NCBI GenBank assembly: GCA_946404405.1
Contig: CAMJDL010000012.1
Span: 1 to 64,000, forward strand
Length of the DNA: 64,000 nucleotides
Reading direction: 5' to 3'
From: an uncultured Prevotella sp.
Lineage (GTDB): Bacteria; Bacteroidota; Bacteroidia; Bacteroidales; Bacteroidaceae
A program made the translations under genes and the position numbers. Below, in pieces: positions 54,059 to 62,117 of the stretch (positions within the stretch are counted from its first letter, which is position 1; each line of letters begins with the position of its first letter). The notes under the pieces were generated by a model. That model made no database searches. It was not told the origin of the DNA and was given only the letters and a program-made list of their open reading frames with translations.

Positions 54059-56464
54059 ATGATGAAGAAAACTATTTTAGCAACTATGTTGTGCCTGACG
54101 GCTCTGACGGTTACGGCACAGACCAAGCAGCGCGTGATAATCCCCGGTAAGGGTAACATCGACGTAGAGCAGTTGAACAAACGTATTGACCTGAGTCAGG
54201 ACATCTCGCGACTGAACATTACGGAGCTACGTGTGCTGCGCAACAGTTTCTATGCCCGCCACGGCTATCCCTTCCGCGACGCCTTTCTGCGTGGTGTATT
54301 CCAGAGTACGTCATGGTACGACTCGCTGATGGAAAAACGCTGGGAGAAGGTGGAGGACCTTATGGAATACAACGAGAACGAGGACTATCGCGACACCTAC
54401 TACAAGGCTGACGCCAAGGTGCCCTTCAAGACCACGAAGGCCGAGCAGGCATTCATCAGCATGCTGTTGGCACGCGAAAAGGAGTTGAAAAAGCAGAACT
54501 TCACGCCCTCGCAGAGCGGCTATCGTGTCAATATGGACAACGTGGTAAACAACATGCAGTTGAAGGAGTACCCAGCCCCGCTGAAGGACAAGCTGGGGCG
54601 CAACGGCTTTGCTATCGTACCTGCCAAGCACGACCAGCTGTTCCAATTGTACGAGAGCAACGACTACACCAACTTCCCCAACTTCGTGACCACCGACCTC
54701 TACCTGCAACTATACCACCTCTACTTCGACTGTCTACTACGTGACGTGGAACAGCAGAAGCTGCACAACGTGGTGAAGAAACTGTGTCAGCGTGGCCAGC
54801 AGTTGACAGCTAACGGCCAAATGCCAAAAGCTAACGCCCAATGGCTCAAGACCTACTTCGATGTAGGTTATGCCTTGATAACTGGTCAAGAGGGTGCTGA
54901 GGGCACGGTAGCTGATGAGGTAAAGAAATCGACGACCTACAAGGCCGACATGTCGGAATTCCTGGGTTTTAAAGAGGTCCCCTTCAACTATCAGCTGTTC
55001 CGTCCACGTGGCCACTATACGCGTAACGACACCCTAAAGACCTACTTCCACGCCATGATGTGGTTGCAGACGGTGCCTTTCGGCACGGATGTACCTTCGC
55101 AGTTGCAGAATGCCATTCTACTGGCTGATTTGGTAGGCAGCGATGCTCAGATGCGACAGCTCTACCAGCAGCTGTTTGAACCCATGACGTGGCTTTTTGG
55201 TACACCTGACAATATCACCATCATGCAGGTGTACGACCTCATAAAAGGTCGCAAGGCCTGTGAGTTACTGAAGGACAAGAAGGCCATGAAACAGTTACGT
55301 GGCGAGATTGAGTCGCTGGCCCAGCAACAGACGCGCATAAAGCCCAAATTCGAAATCAGCAGTCCCTACAAGATCAACCTGCTGCCTCAGCGCTACATGC
55401 CCGATGGCGAGGTGTTGCAGGAGATGGTGGACTACGACAGCCGTCCGACGAAGCGTGCCCTGCCCAAAGGTCTGGACGTGATGGCATCTATGGGTGTAGC
55501 CTCAGCAGAGCGCATCCTGTTGGACGAACTGAAGGAAGCCCAGAAGTGGGACGGCTTTGTACCCGCACTGAGTCGTATGAAGCAACGCATGAAGGAGATT
55601 GACTGGCAACAGACCATCAGCAACCGCTGGATGGATGCCGTGAAGACACTACACGAAACCAGCGACGGCTATCCTTACTTTATGCTTACTCCTGAATGGC
55701 AGAAGAAAGACCTGAACGCTGCCCTGGCCTCATGGGCCGAACTGAAACACGACGCCATCCTGTATGCCAAACAACCGTTTGGTGCCGAGTGTGGCGGTGG
55801 TGGTCCACCCGAGCCAGTCGTGACGGGTTATGTAGAGCCTAACGTCAAGTTCTGGCGCAAGGCCATCAGTCTGCTTGATGCTACTGCAGACGTACTGGAA
55901 CGCCACCATCTGACCACAGAAAAGGGTAAGCGTGCCACGGAGCGTCTGCGCGAGGAGGCTCAGTTCCTGTTGCGCGTCAGTCAGGAAGAGTTGGCTGGGA
56001 AGAAGTTGGACGACGCCGACTACGACGCTCTGAAACATATCGGTGCCACATTCGAAAACATCTCGCTCGACCTGGTACGCGACGAAGAGCAGTACCTCAT
56101 GGGCTGGAACGACGTTGAGGGTACCGACCGCAAGGTGGCACTCATTGCCGACGTCTATACCGCCAATTCGCTCAACAACCCTGAGAAGTGTGTGATGTAC
56201 GTGGCTGTGGGATTGGCTGACGAGATATACTGCGTTGTGGAGGTCGACGGTTACCTGTGGCTGATGCGAGGCGCTGTGCTCTCGTATCGTGAGACACGGC
56301 GTGCTTTGGACATCCTGCGACTGACTGACGAAGAGTGGCAGAAGAACTTGGAGACGTATCCTGACGAGGGACGTCCCACGTGGATGCAGGACATCATCGT
56401 ACCACTGAAACCTGCTCAGACACCCAAGCCGGATGAGAGTTATTTCTATAGCACTGGCTGTTAG
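54059..56464 (+). CDS. Exported YARHG-DUF3160 protein
   Basis: An 801-residue protein with signal peptide (MMKKTILATMLCLTALTVTAQ). A YARHG domain (LRNSFYARHGYPFRD near 62-76) precedes a large DUF3160 domain. Function unknown; neither domain has an assigned activity. An AGCTAAC-type heptamer array (54801-54842) inserts QLTANGQMPKANAQW. A TTG start at 54038 would begin in the previous array and is less likely. It overlaps capA-like gene by 32 bases. Confidence 0.82.
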   Translation: MMKKTILATMLCLTALTVTAQTKQRVIIPGKGNIDVEQLNKRIDLSQDISRLNITELRVLRNSFYARHGYPFRDAFLRGVFQSTSWYDSLMEKRWEKVEDLMEYNENEDYRDTYYKADAKVPFKTTKAEQAFISMLLAREKELKKQNFTPSQSGYRVNMDNVVNNMQLKEYPAPLKDKLGRNGFAIVPAKHDQLFQLYESNDYTNFPNFVTTDLYLQLYHLYFDCLLRDVEQQKLHNVVKKLCQRGQQLTANGQMPKANAQWLKTYFDVGYALITGQEGAEGTVADEVKKSTTYKADMSEFLGFKEVPFNYQLFRPRGHYTRNDTLKTYFHAMMWLQTVPFGTDVPSQLQNAILLADLVGSDAQMRQLYQQLFEPMTWLFGTPDNITIMQVYDLIKGRKACELLKDKKAMKQLRGEIESLAQQQTRIKPKFEISSPYKINLLPQRYMPDGEVLQEMVDYDSRPTKRALPKGLDVMASMGVASAERILLDELKEAQKWDGFVPALSRMKQRMKEIDWQQTISNRWMDAVKTLHETSDGYPYFMLTPEWQKKDLNAALASWAELKHDAILYAKQPFGAECGGGGPPEPVVTGYVEPNVKFWRKAISLLDATADVLERHHLTTEKGKRATERLREEAQFLLRVSQEELAGKKLDDADYDALKHIGATFENISLDLVRDEEQYLMGWNDVEGTDRKVALIADVYTANSLNNPEKCVMYVAVGLADEIYCVVEVDGYLWLMRGAVLSYRETRRALDILRLTDEEWQKNLETYPDEGRPTWMQDIIVPLKPAQTPKPDESYFYSTGC
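54801..54842. repeat. Heptamer array inside the DUF3160 gene
   Basis: AGTTGAC, AGCTAAC, GGCCAAA, TGCCAAA, AGCTAAC, GCCCAAT, six units, exactly 14 codons. Confidence 0.85.
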
Positions 56465-57317
56465 TTCATTAGTCATCACACTGACTGGCGACATCCTGCT
56501 GGACCGCGGGGTGCGCCAAGTCATTGACCGTCAGGGTATCGACCAGCTTTTCTCGCCTGACATCGACTCCGTGCTGCAATCGTCCGATGTGGTGGTAGGC
56601 AATCTTGAGTGTCCTGCTACGAAAATCAAGGCGCCAGTGTTCAAACAGTACATCTTCAGGGCAGAACCGGAATGGCTCACAGACCTGAAACGGCATGGGA
56701 TAACACACCTGAATCTGGCCAACAACCACTCGATAGACCAAGGGCGCGAAGGGTTGCTGGACACATATCAGAACATCCTGAAAGCAGGTATCGTACCCTT
56801 CGGCGCAGGTCGTAACATGCAGGAAGCCACAAAACCCGTACTCCTCAGCGAGACACCACGACGGGTATGGCTCGTGGCATCGCTGCAACTGGCATTGGAG
56901 AACTTTGCCCACCTGCCAGACAAGCCGTGCGTCAGTCAGCAGAGTATTGATTCACTGTGTCAGCAGATAGCCCAACTTCGACGTAACGATCCCAAGTGTT
57001 ACATCATCGTCAGCCTGCACTGGGGATGGGAGAACCATGTAGAGGTTGTACCTCGCCAGCGCTACGATGCCCACCGTCTGATAGATGCGGGAGCCGACTG
57101 CTTAGTATGCCACCACACCCATACCAAGCAACCAATGGAGTGGTATCACGAAAAGCCCATCTACTACGGCTTGGGCAACTTCATCTTCGACCCGAAGCGC
57201 GATATCAACCGCCGAGGCGCCATCGTCCGTCTGACCATAACAGGCCATGATGCCAAGGCGGAAGAAATACCAATTTACATCAGAAATTGTACACCATTTG
57301 TAATTCATAATTCGTAA
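56433..57317 (+). CDS. CapA-family metallophosphatase-like protein
   Basis: A 294-residue CapA/PGA_cap protein: N-terminal signal-like helix (ISIALAVSSLVITLTG), GDILLDRGV, NLECPATKI, NLANNHSIDQG, SLHWGWEN and HHTHTKQP. Members act in poly-gamma-glutamate or related surface polymer handling, but most are uncharacterised. Start ATG overlaps the DUF3160 gene's 3' end, so the pair is coupled. Last residues VIHNS come from the array at 57300-57355. Confidence 0.85.
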   Translation: MRVISIALAVSSLVITLTGDILLDRGVRQVIDRQGIDQLFSPDIDSVLQSSDVVVGNLECPATKIKAPVFKQYIFRAEPEWLTDLKRHGITHLNLANNHSIDQGREGLLDTYQNILKAGIVPFGAGRNMQEATKPVLLSETPRRVWLVASLQLALENFAHLPDKPCVSQQSIDSLCQQIAQLRRNDPKCYIIVSLHWGWENHVEVVPRQRYDAHRLIDAGADCLVCHHTHTKQPMEWYHEKPIYYGLGNFIFDPKRDINRRGAIVRLTITGHDAKAEEIPIYIRNCTPFVIHNS

Positions 57318-57355
57318 TTCATAATTCGTAATTCAAAAATCGTTATTCATAATAT
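57300..57355. repeat. Eight-unit heptamer array between capA-like gene and acyl-CoA ligase
   Basis: GTAATTC, ATAATTC, GTAATTC, ATAATTC, GTAATTC, AAAAATC, GTTATTC, ATAATAT: 56 bases without gap. It contains the CapA stop and runs to the ATG at 57354. Confidence 0.93.
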
Positions 57356-59438
57356 GATTAACCAACAACTATTAAATCCTAAGAGTATCGCCATCATTGG
57401 CGGTTCAAACAATGTGCATAAGCCAGGTGGTGCAGTGGTGCGCAACCTACTGGGTGGTGGCTACAAGGGTACGCTGCGTATCGTCAATCCGAAAGAGGAC
57501 GAGGTGCAGGGCATCAAGGTGTTCCACGATGCAAGGGAGTTGCCACCTACAGAATTGGCCATTCTTGTGGTAGCTGCGAAATACTGTCCGGAGTACGTGG
57601 AACTGCTGGCCAAAGAGAAGCAGACGCGCGCTTTCATCATCATCTCGGCTGGTTTCAGCGAGGAGACAAAGGCTGGTGCCGAACTGGAGCAGAAGATTCT
57701 GGACGTCTGCAAACAGTATGGCGCAGCCTTGATTGGTCCGAACTGTATTGGTCTGCTGAACCGCAACCATCACTCGGTATTTACGAAACCCATTCCTAAG
57801 CTGAATCCGCAGGGGGTCGATTTTGTCAGCGGCTCGGGTGCTACGGCAGTTTTTATTCTGGAGAGTGCTGTCATCAAAGGCTTGCAGTTCAATAGCGTGT
57901 GGTCGATAGGTAACGGCAAACAGATTGGTATTGAGGACGTGCTGCAGTATATGGACGAGCATTTCGACCCTGAGACGGACTCGAAAGTCAAACTACTGTA
58001 TATTGAGAATATCTCGAATCCTGACAAACTGCTGTTCCATGCCAGCAGTCTGATACGCAAAGGATGTCGCATAGCAGCCATCAAAGCAGGTTCGTCGGAG
58101 AGCGGCAGCCGTGCGGCATCGAGTCACACGGGCGCTATTGCTTCTTCTGATTCTGCAGTAGAAGCGCTGTTCCGTAAGGCTGGCATCGTACGCTGTTTTT
58201 CACGCGAAGAACTGACTACGGTAGGCTGTATTTTCACCCTGCCTGAGCTGAAGGGCAAGAACTTTGCCATCGTCACACATGCCGGCGGTCCTGGCGTGAT
58301 GCTGACGGATGCACTGTCGAAGGGAGGATTGAACGTTCCTTCTTTAATAACGACAACAGAGACAACAGAGACAACAGCTGCCGCATTAGAGCTAAAGGAT
58401 AAACTGTTCCCTGGCTCAGCGGTGGCCAACCCCATCGACATCCTCGCCACAGGAACGGCTGAGCAGCTGGGCATTGCCATCGACTATTGCGAGCAGCGTT
58501 TCGATAATATCGATGCCATTGCCGTCATCTATGGCACACCTGGACTGACGCAACTCTACGAGGCTTATGAGGTGCTGCACCAGAAGATGCTGGAGTGCAA
58601 GAAGCCCATCTTCCCCATCCTGCCGAGTCTGCATACCGCAGGACCCGAAGTTGCAGAATTCCTGCAGAAAGGTCACGTCAACTTCAGCGACGAAGTGACG
58701 CTGGCCACTGCACTGTCGCAGATTATGCGTACGCCCAAGCCTGCACCACAAGAGGTACAGCTCTACGGCATCGATATTCCCAGACTGAACAAAATCATCT
58801 TTAGCATCGAGAATAATGGCTACGTGCCACCACAGACAGTACGCGACATTCTCTCCTGCGCAGGCATTCCTCTTGTGCCTGAGATGGTCAGCACGTCGAA
58901 AGAAGAGCTCATGGCCTTTGCCAATCAGGTGGGCTATCCTGTCGTAGCCAAGGTGGTAGGTCCTGTGCACAAGAGTGACGTAGGTGGTGTAGCCCTGAAC
59001 ATCCGTACAGAAAAGCATCTGGCGTTGGAGTTCGACCGTATGATGCAGATTCAGGATGCCACAGGCGTCATGGTTCAGAAGATGCTAAAGGGTACCGAGC
59101 TGTTTATCGGTGCCAAGTACGAAGAGCGTTTCGGACATGTGGTACTCTGTGGTTTGGGCGGCATTTTCGTCGAGGTGCTCAAGGATGTGTCATCCGGTTT
59201 GGCACCATTGACTTATGGCGAAGCCTACTCGATGATTCACTCGCTGCGTGGCTATAAAATAATAAAAGGTACGCGTGGACAACAGGGCATCAACGAGCAG
59301 AAGTATGCCGACATCATTGTCCGCCTGTCTACCCTACTCCGTTTTGCCACGGAAATCAAGGAGATAGATATCAATCCACTGCTGGCGGACGAAAACGACG
59401 TTGTTGCCGTGGATGCAAGAATACTTATTGAAAAATGA
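57354..59438 (+). CDS. ADP-forming acetate/acyl-CoA ligase (fused alpha-beta)
   Basis: A 694-residue fusion: CoA-binding Rossmann domain (1-130), succinyl-CoA-synthetase-like domains (about 150-450) with the phosphorylated His in AASSHTGAIA near 257, and a C-terminal ATP-grasp domain (about 480-690, FANQVGYPVVAKVVGPVHKSD in parts). It converts acyl-CoA, ADP and phosphate to acid, CoA and ATP. It may release acetate with ATP gain after lactate oxidation (inference). A 9-mer repeat ACAACAGAG x3 (58352-58378) encodes TTETTETTA. Confidence 0.9.
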   Translation: MINQQLLNPKSIAIIGGSNNVHKPGGAVVRNLLGGGYKGTLRIVNPKEDEVQGIKVFHDARELPPTELAILVVAAKYCPEYVELLAKEKQTRAFIIISAGFSEETKAGAELEQKILDVCKQYGAALIGPNCIGLLNRNHHSVFTKPIPKLNPQGVDFVSGSGATAVFILESAVIKGLQFNSVWSIGNGKQIGIEDVLQYMDEHFDPETDSKVKLLYIENISNPDKLLFHASSLIRKGCRIAAIKAGSSESGSRAASSHTGAIASSDSAVEALFRKAGIVRCFSREELTTVGCIFTLPELKGKNFAIVTHAGGPGVMLTDALSKGGLNVPSLITTTETTETTAAALELKDKLFPGSAVANPIDILATGTAEQLGIAIDYCEQRFDNIDAIAVIYGTPGLTQLYEAYEVLHQKMLECKKPIFPILPSLHTAGPEVAEFLQKGHVNFSDEVTLATALSQIMRTPKPAPQEVQLYGIDIPRLNKIIFSIENNGYVPPQTVRDILSCAGIPLVPEMVSTSKEELMAFANQVGYPVVAKVVGPVHKSDVGGVALNIRTEKHLALEFDRMMQIQDATGVMVQKMLKGTELFIGAKYEERFGHVVLCGLGGIFVEVLKDVSSGLAPLTYGEAYSMIHSLRGYKIIKGTRGQQGINEQKYADIIVRLSTLLRFATEIKEIDINPLLADENDVVAVDARILIEK

Positions 59439-59442
59439 GAAA

Positions 59443-60180
59443 TTAGAAAAATCCCTGAGCCTTCAGGGCTTCTTTCAGTCCTTCTGACATGGCCTCGTTA
59501 TCGGCCTTGGTATAGCGGATATCCGTGAATATCTGCGCCAAAGTCTGCTTGTGGTTAATCTCCACAAAGTGCTGGTTCTCGGGCAACTGTTCCTTATAGC
59601 CGTAATAGGCATCAATATCTGCAGCGGTCGGCTTGTGGTAGGTCTCGCTATGTACGAAACTCTCCAAGGGCAGTCGATCCGACAATGGCGGTTGCTCAGC
59701 GGGCCATCCGACCGTCAGTGTAGCAACAGGCATCACGAGTTTTGGCAACTGCAACACGTCGATAATCTGCATGGGCTGGTAGACGGTAGTTCCCAGATAA
59801 CAGTAGCCCAGTCCCTCCTCGTCCATCAGATTACACAGAGTCTGCGTATAGAGCAGAGCGTCGATGGCGGCATTCTGGAACGACAGGAAGTTGTCGTAGC
59901 CGGGATTGGCCTGACGTTCCTCGCACCAACGTGTGGTACGATGGAAATCAGCGCAGATGGTCAGCACCACAGGAGCCTCAGTCACCATAGGCTGATTGAA
60001 ATGGGCAGGTGCCAAACGTTGCTTCATAGCGCCTGAACGTGTCACTACCACGCTATACAACTGGAGGTTGCCCATGGTTTGCGTACGGGCAGCCTCCGTC
60101 ATGAGACGATTCAGCAATGCCTCGCTGACGGGTTGTTCACTATATTTGCGGATAGTCCGACGAGTATCTAAATTCTTCAT
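59443..60180 (-). CDS. Nitroreductase-family FMN oxidoreductase
   Basis: A 245-residue NfsA-type flavoprotein: DTRRTIRKYSEQPV near the start, ARTQTMGNLQLYSVVV, LGTTVYQPMQIIDVLQLP and VATLTVGWPAEQPPLSDRLP in parts. It reduces nitro or quinone substrates with NAD(P)H; natural substrate unknown. The end lies five bases from the convergent ligase stop. Confidence 0.88.
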   Translation of the reverse strand: MKNLDTRRTIRKYSEQPVSEALLNRLMTEAARTQTMGNLQLYSVVVTRSGAMKQRLAPAHFNQPMVTEAPVVLTICADFHRTTRWCEERQANPGYDNFLSFQNAAIDALLYTQTLCNLMDEEGLGYCYLGTTVYQPMQIIDVLQLPKLVMPVATLTVGWPAEQPPLSDRLPLESFVHSETYHKPTAADIDAYYGYKEQLPENQHFVEINHKQTLAQIFTDIRYTKADNEAMSEGLKEALKAQGFF

Positions 60181-60186
60181 TCTTAA

Positions 60187-60217
60187 TTTTTACCTTTTTA
60201 CTTTTTTACCTTTTAAA
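60187..60217. repeat. 8-mer array between guanine deaminase and nitroreductase
   Basis: TTTTTACC, TTTTTACT, TTTTTACC, TTTTAAAA. It covers the deaminase stop and lies seven bases before the nitroreductase start. Confidence 0.8.
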
Positions 60218-61532
60218 AGACTTTGGGTTCTGCTATCTCCTGACCACGACAGAAGCGATGTACAATCTGGCGGTCATCACCTACATAGATAAAACGCTCC
60301 AGGCGGTGTTGCAGCGAATACTCATCAGGATAGAGCACGGCATCGTCGATGACCAATGCGTCAAAGTCGTAGCCAGGCTCGAAACTGCCCACCTTGCCGA
60401 AGAAACTACCTGCCGACTTGGTGGCAATCCAGAAAATCTCGGACAGCGTCAAGAATGCCTTACTGTGGTCGAGCTGATAGTGCATCTTGCTGACCTGAAT
60501 GGCATAGACCAACATGCGGAACATGTTGAGGTCGTGACCGCCGCTGATGTCGCTGCCCAAGCCAATGGGCAGTCCCTCGTCGAGGAAGGTACGAAGGGGA
60601 GCCATACCCGACGACAGGTTGAAGTTCGAAGTAGGACAGTGGGCCACCATCACCTTGTTGCGCTTCATCAGCTCCAGCTCACTACCAGAAGTCCATACAC
60701 AATGGGCCATGATAGTGGGTGTCTGTCCAAAGAGTCCGTAGCGATTATAGGCATCGCCATAGCTGGTACTTTCCTTTTCCAAATCCTGTACCCAGGCTAT
60801 CTCAGAGGTATTCTCCGACAGGTGCGACTGAACGGGCAACTGGTATTTCTTAGCCAGTTCACCACAGGCCTTCAGCAGTTCTGGTGTACACGACGGGACG
60901 AAGCGAGGGGTGATGATAGGACGGACAAGTGAAGTTGAAAGATGAGAGTTGATAGTTGAAAGTTGAGGGAATTCTGCGATAAGCTGCTCCATGCCTTCGA
61001 CAGCGGCTTCCACATCCTCGCAAAGAGCCTCAGGACAGTTACGGTTCATGGCCACCTTACCGACCAATGCTCCCATACCTGCCTCCAGATACAGTTTCAT
61101 CAGGACACGGGTACTCTCCGTATGGACAGTACCGAAAGCAACGCTACGCATGGTACCAAACAACCATTGGGTATGAATGAAACGACGATACATGCGCTCG
61201 GCATACGCCGTATCGGCATACTTCGACTCCTCTGGGAAGGTGTAGTTCTGCAACCAAGGCAACAGTTCCAAGTCCATGGCCACACCCTGATTATGCACCT
61301 GAGGGGCATGCACATGCATGTCGTTCATGGCTGGAATCAACAGTTTGTTGCCAAAGTCGATAACTTCTGCATCGTGGACGTTGAACGTTGAACGTTGAAC
61401 GTTGAGTTCATCCAAACTGTTTGCAACGCCCAACACCTTGCCGTTCTCCACAGCAATATAGCCATTCTCAAACACCTCGAAATGATCCTTTTCTTTTGTA
61501 AAAAGAATATGTGCCTTATAAACCTTTTTCAT
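60213..61532 (-). CDS. guaD: Guanine deaminase-type amidohydrolase
   Basis: A 439-residue amidohydrolase: zinc HxH in MNDMHVHAPQ near 70, LPWLQNYTFPEE as in E. coli GuaD, SHLSENTSEIAWV near 240, and GLGSDISGGHDLNMFRM near 330. It converts guanine to xanthine. Two in-frame heptamer arrays add LNVQRSTFNVHD (61380-61407) and LSTINSHLSTS (60927-60968) at variable surface positions. A minus-strand -7 box TATCTTTG is at 61567-61574. Confidence 0.85.
   Translation of the reverse strand: MKKVYKAHILFTKEKDHFEVFENGYIAVENGKVLGVANSLDELNVQRSTFNVHDAEVIDFGNKLLIPAMNDMHVHAPQVHNQGVAMDLELLPWLQNYTFPEESKYADTAYAERMYRRFIHTQWLFGTMRSVAFGTVHTESTRVLMKLYLEAGMGALVGKVAMNRNCPEALCEDVEAAVEGMEQLIAEFPQLSTINSHLSTSLVRPIITPRFVPSCTPELLKACGELAKKYQLPVQSHLSENTSEIAWVQDLEKESTSYGDAYNRYGLFGQTPTIMAHCVWTSGSELELMKRNKVMVAHCPTSNFNLSSGMAPLRTFLDEGLPIGLGSDISGGHDLNMFRMLVYAIQVSKMHYQLDHSKAFLTLSEIFWIATKSAGSFFGKVGSFEPGYDFDALVIDDAVLYPDEYSLQHRLERFIYVGDDRQIVHRFCRGQEIAEPKVF
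60927..60968. repeat. Heptamer array inside guaD (C-terminal side)
   Basis: AAGTGAA, GTTGAAA, GATGAGA, GTTGATA, GTTGAAA, GTTGAGG, six units, 14 codons. Confidence 0.88.
61380..61407. repeat. Heptamer array inside guaD (N-terminal side)
   Basis: GTTGAAC x3 and GTTGAGT, four units, perfect for three. Confidence 0.92.
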
Positions 61533-61566
61533 CGTGAAATAGTACTGATTTGTTAACTTATTGCTG

Positions 61567-61679
61567 CAAAGATACTAATAAATTAGGAATTACGAATTAG
61601 GAATTACGAATTATTTTGAAATCTGATAGTAAATTTTTCATATTTCTCTTTTCACTTTTCACTTTTTTTTGTATCTTTG
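61567..61679. promoter_or_regulatory. Divergent guaD/SemiSWEET promoter region with two arrays
   Basis: Leftward -7 box (plus CAAAGATA, 61567-61574). Next to it ATTAGGA/ATTACGA alternate twice and end ATTATTT (61582-61616), occupying the leftward -33 position. Rightward, TTTCTCT, TTTCACT, TTTCACT (61643-61663) precede TATCTTTG (61672-61679). Confidence 0.7.
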
Positions 61680-61700
61680 CCCCATATAACTATAAATTTA

Positions 61701-61985
61701 ATGACTATGGATAAAGAATTTCTAATTCACCTTTGCGGATGGATTGCCAGCATCGGCTTAATCCTCGGCTATTTGCCACAGGCTATTCAGACTATTCGCA
61801 CGCGTAACACGGACGGCATCTCGCTGCCAGGTTTCATCATGATGGCTATTGGCTGCTTTGCCTTCGTAGTGCAGGGCTTGCTCATTGAAAACTACTATCT
61901 GCTACTCACCAACCTCATCACGTTCACTTGTAGTGTGATTATCTTCACCATCAAGATGATAAACGACCACGGGAAGAAACGTTGA
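61701..61985 (+). CDS. SemiSWEET sugar transporter
   Basis: A 94-residue protein with three membrane helices and the PQ-loop motif GYLPQAIQTIRTRNTDGISL. SemiSWEETs dimerise to move sugars down their gradient. Start MTMDKEF (61701) or MDKEF (61707); the frame reaches back to 61677 but that overlaps the promoter. The stop lies in a heptamer array. Confidence 0.88.
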   Translation: MTMDKEFLIHLCGWIASIGLILGYLPQAIQTIRTRNTDGISLPGFIMMAIGCFAFVVQGLLIENYYLLLTNLITFTCSVIIFTIKMINDHGKKR

Positions 61986-62008
61986 ACGTTGGTCGATGAA
62001 CGTTGACA
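61981..62008. repeat. Heptamer array at the SemiSWEET stop
   Basis: GTTGAAC, GTTGGTC, GATGAAC, GTTGACA; the stop TGA is at 61983-61985. Confidence 0.78.
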
Positions 62009-62009
62009 T

Positions 62010-62058
62010 AACCGACAAATCGGCAGACATTTCTGACGTTTTGTCGGTTTCTTCTTTA
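62010..62058 (+). terminator. Terminator after SemiSWEET
   Basis: AACCGACAAA (62010-62019) pairs with TTTGTCGGTT (62040-62049), 20-base loop, then a T-rich tail. Confidence 0.7.
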
Positions 62059-62071
62059 TCGGCACACATTT
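62019..62071 (+). promoter_or_regulatory. Direct repeat upstream of clpB
   Basis: ATCGGCAGACATTT (62019-62032) and ATCGGCACACATTT (62058-62071) differ at one base and lie 39 bases apart, 47 bases before the clpB start. No good TAnnTTTG box is seen here, so this could be a regulator site or the promoter of a different sigma factor. Confidence 0.4.
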
Positions 62072-62117
62072 TGTCCGCCGGTTAGCAGATAAACAATAAA
62101 AATTGGAGGACAAAACT

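Noticed and set aside
57300..57355. Possible CRISPR array
   Set aside because: Units of seven bases with no spacers; no cas genes anywhere in the window.
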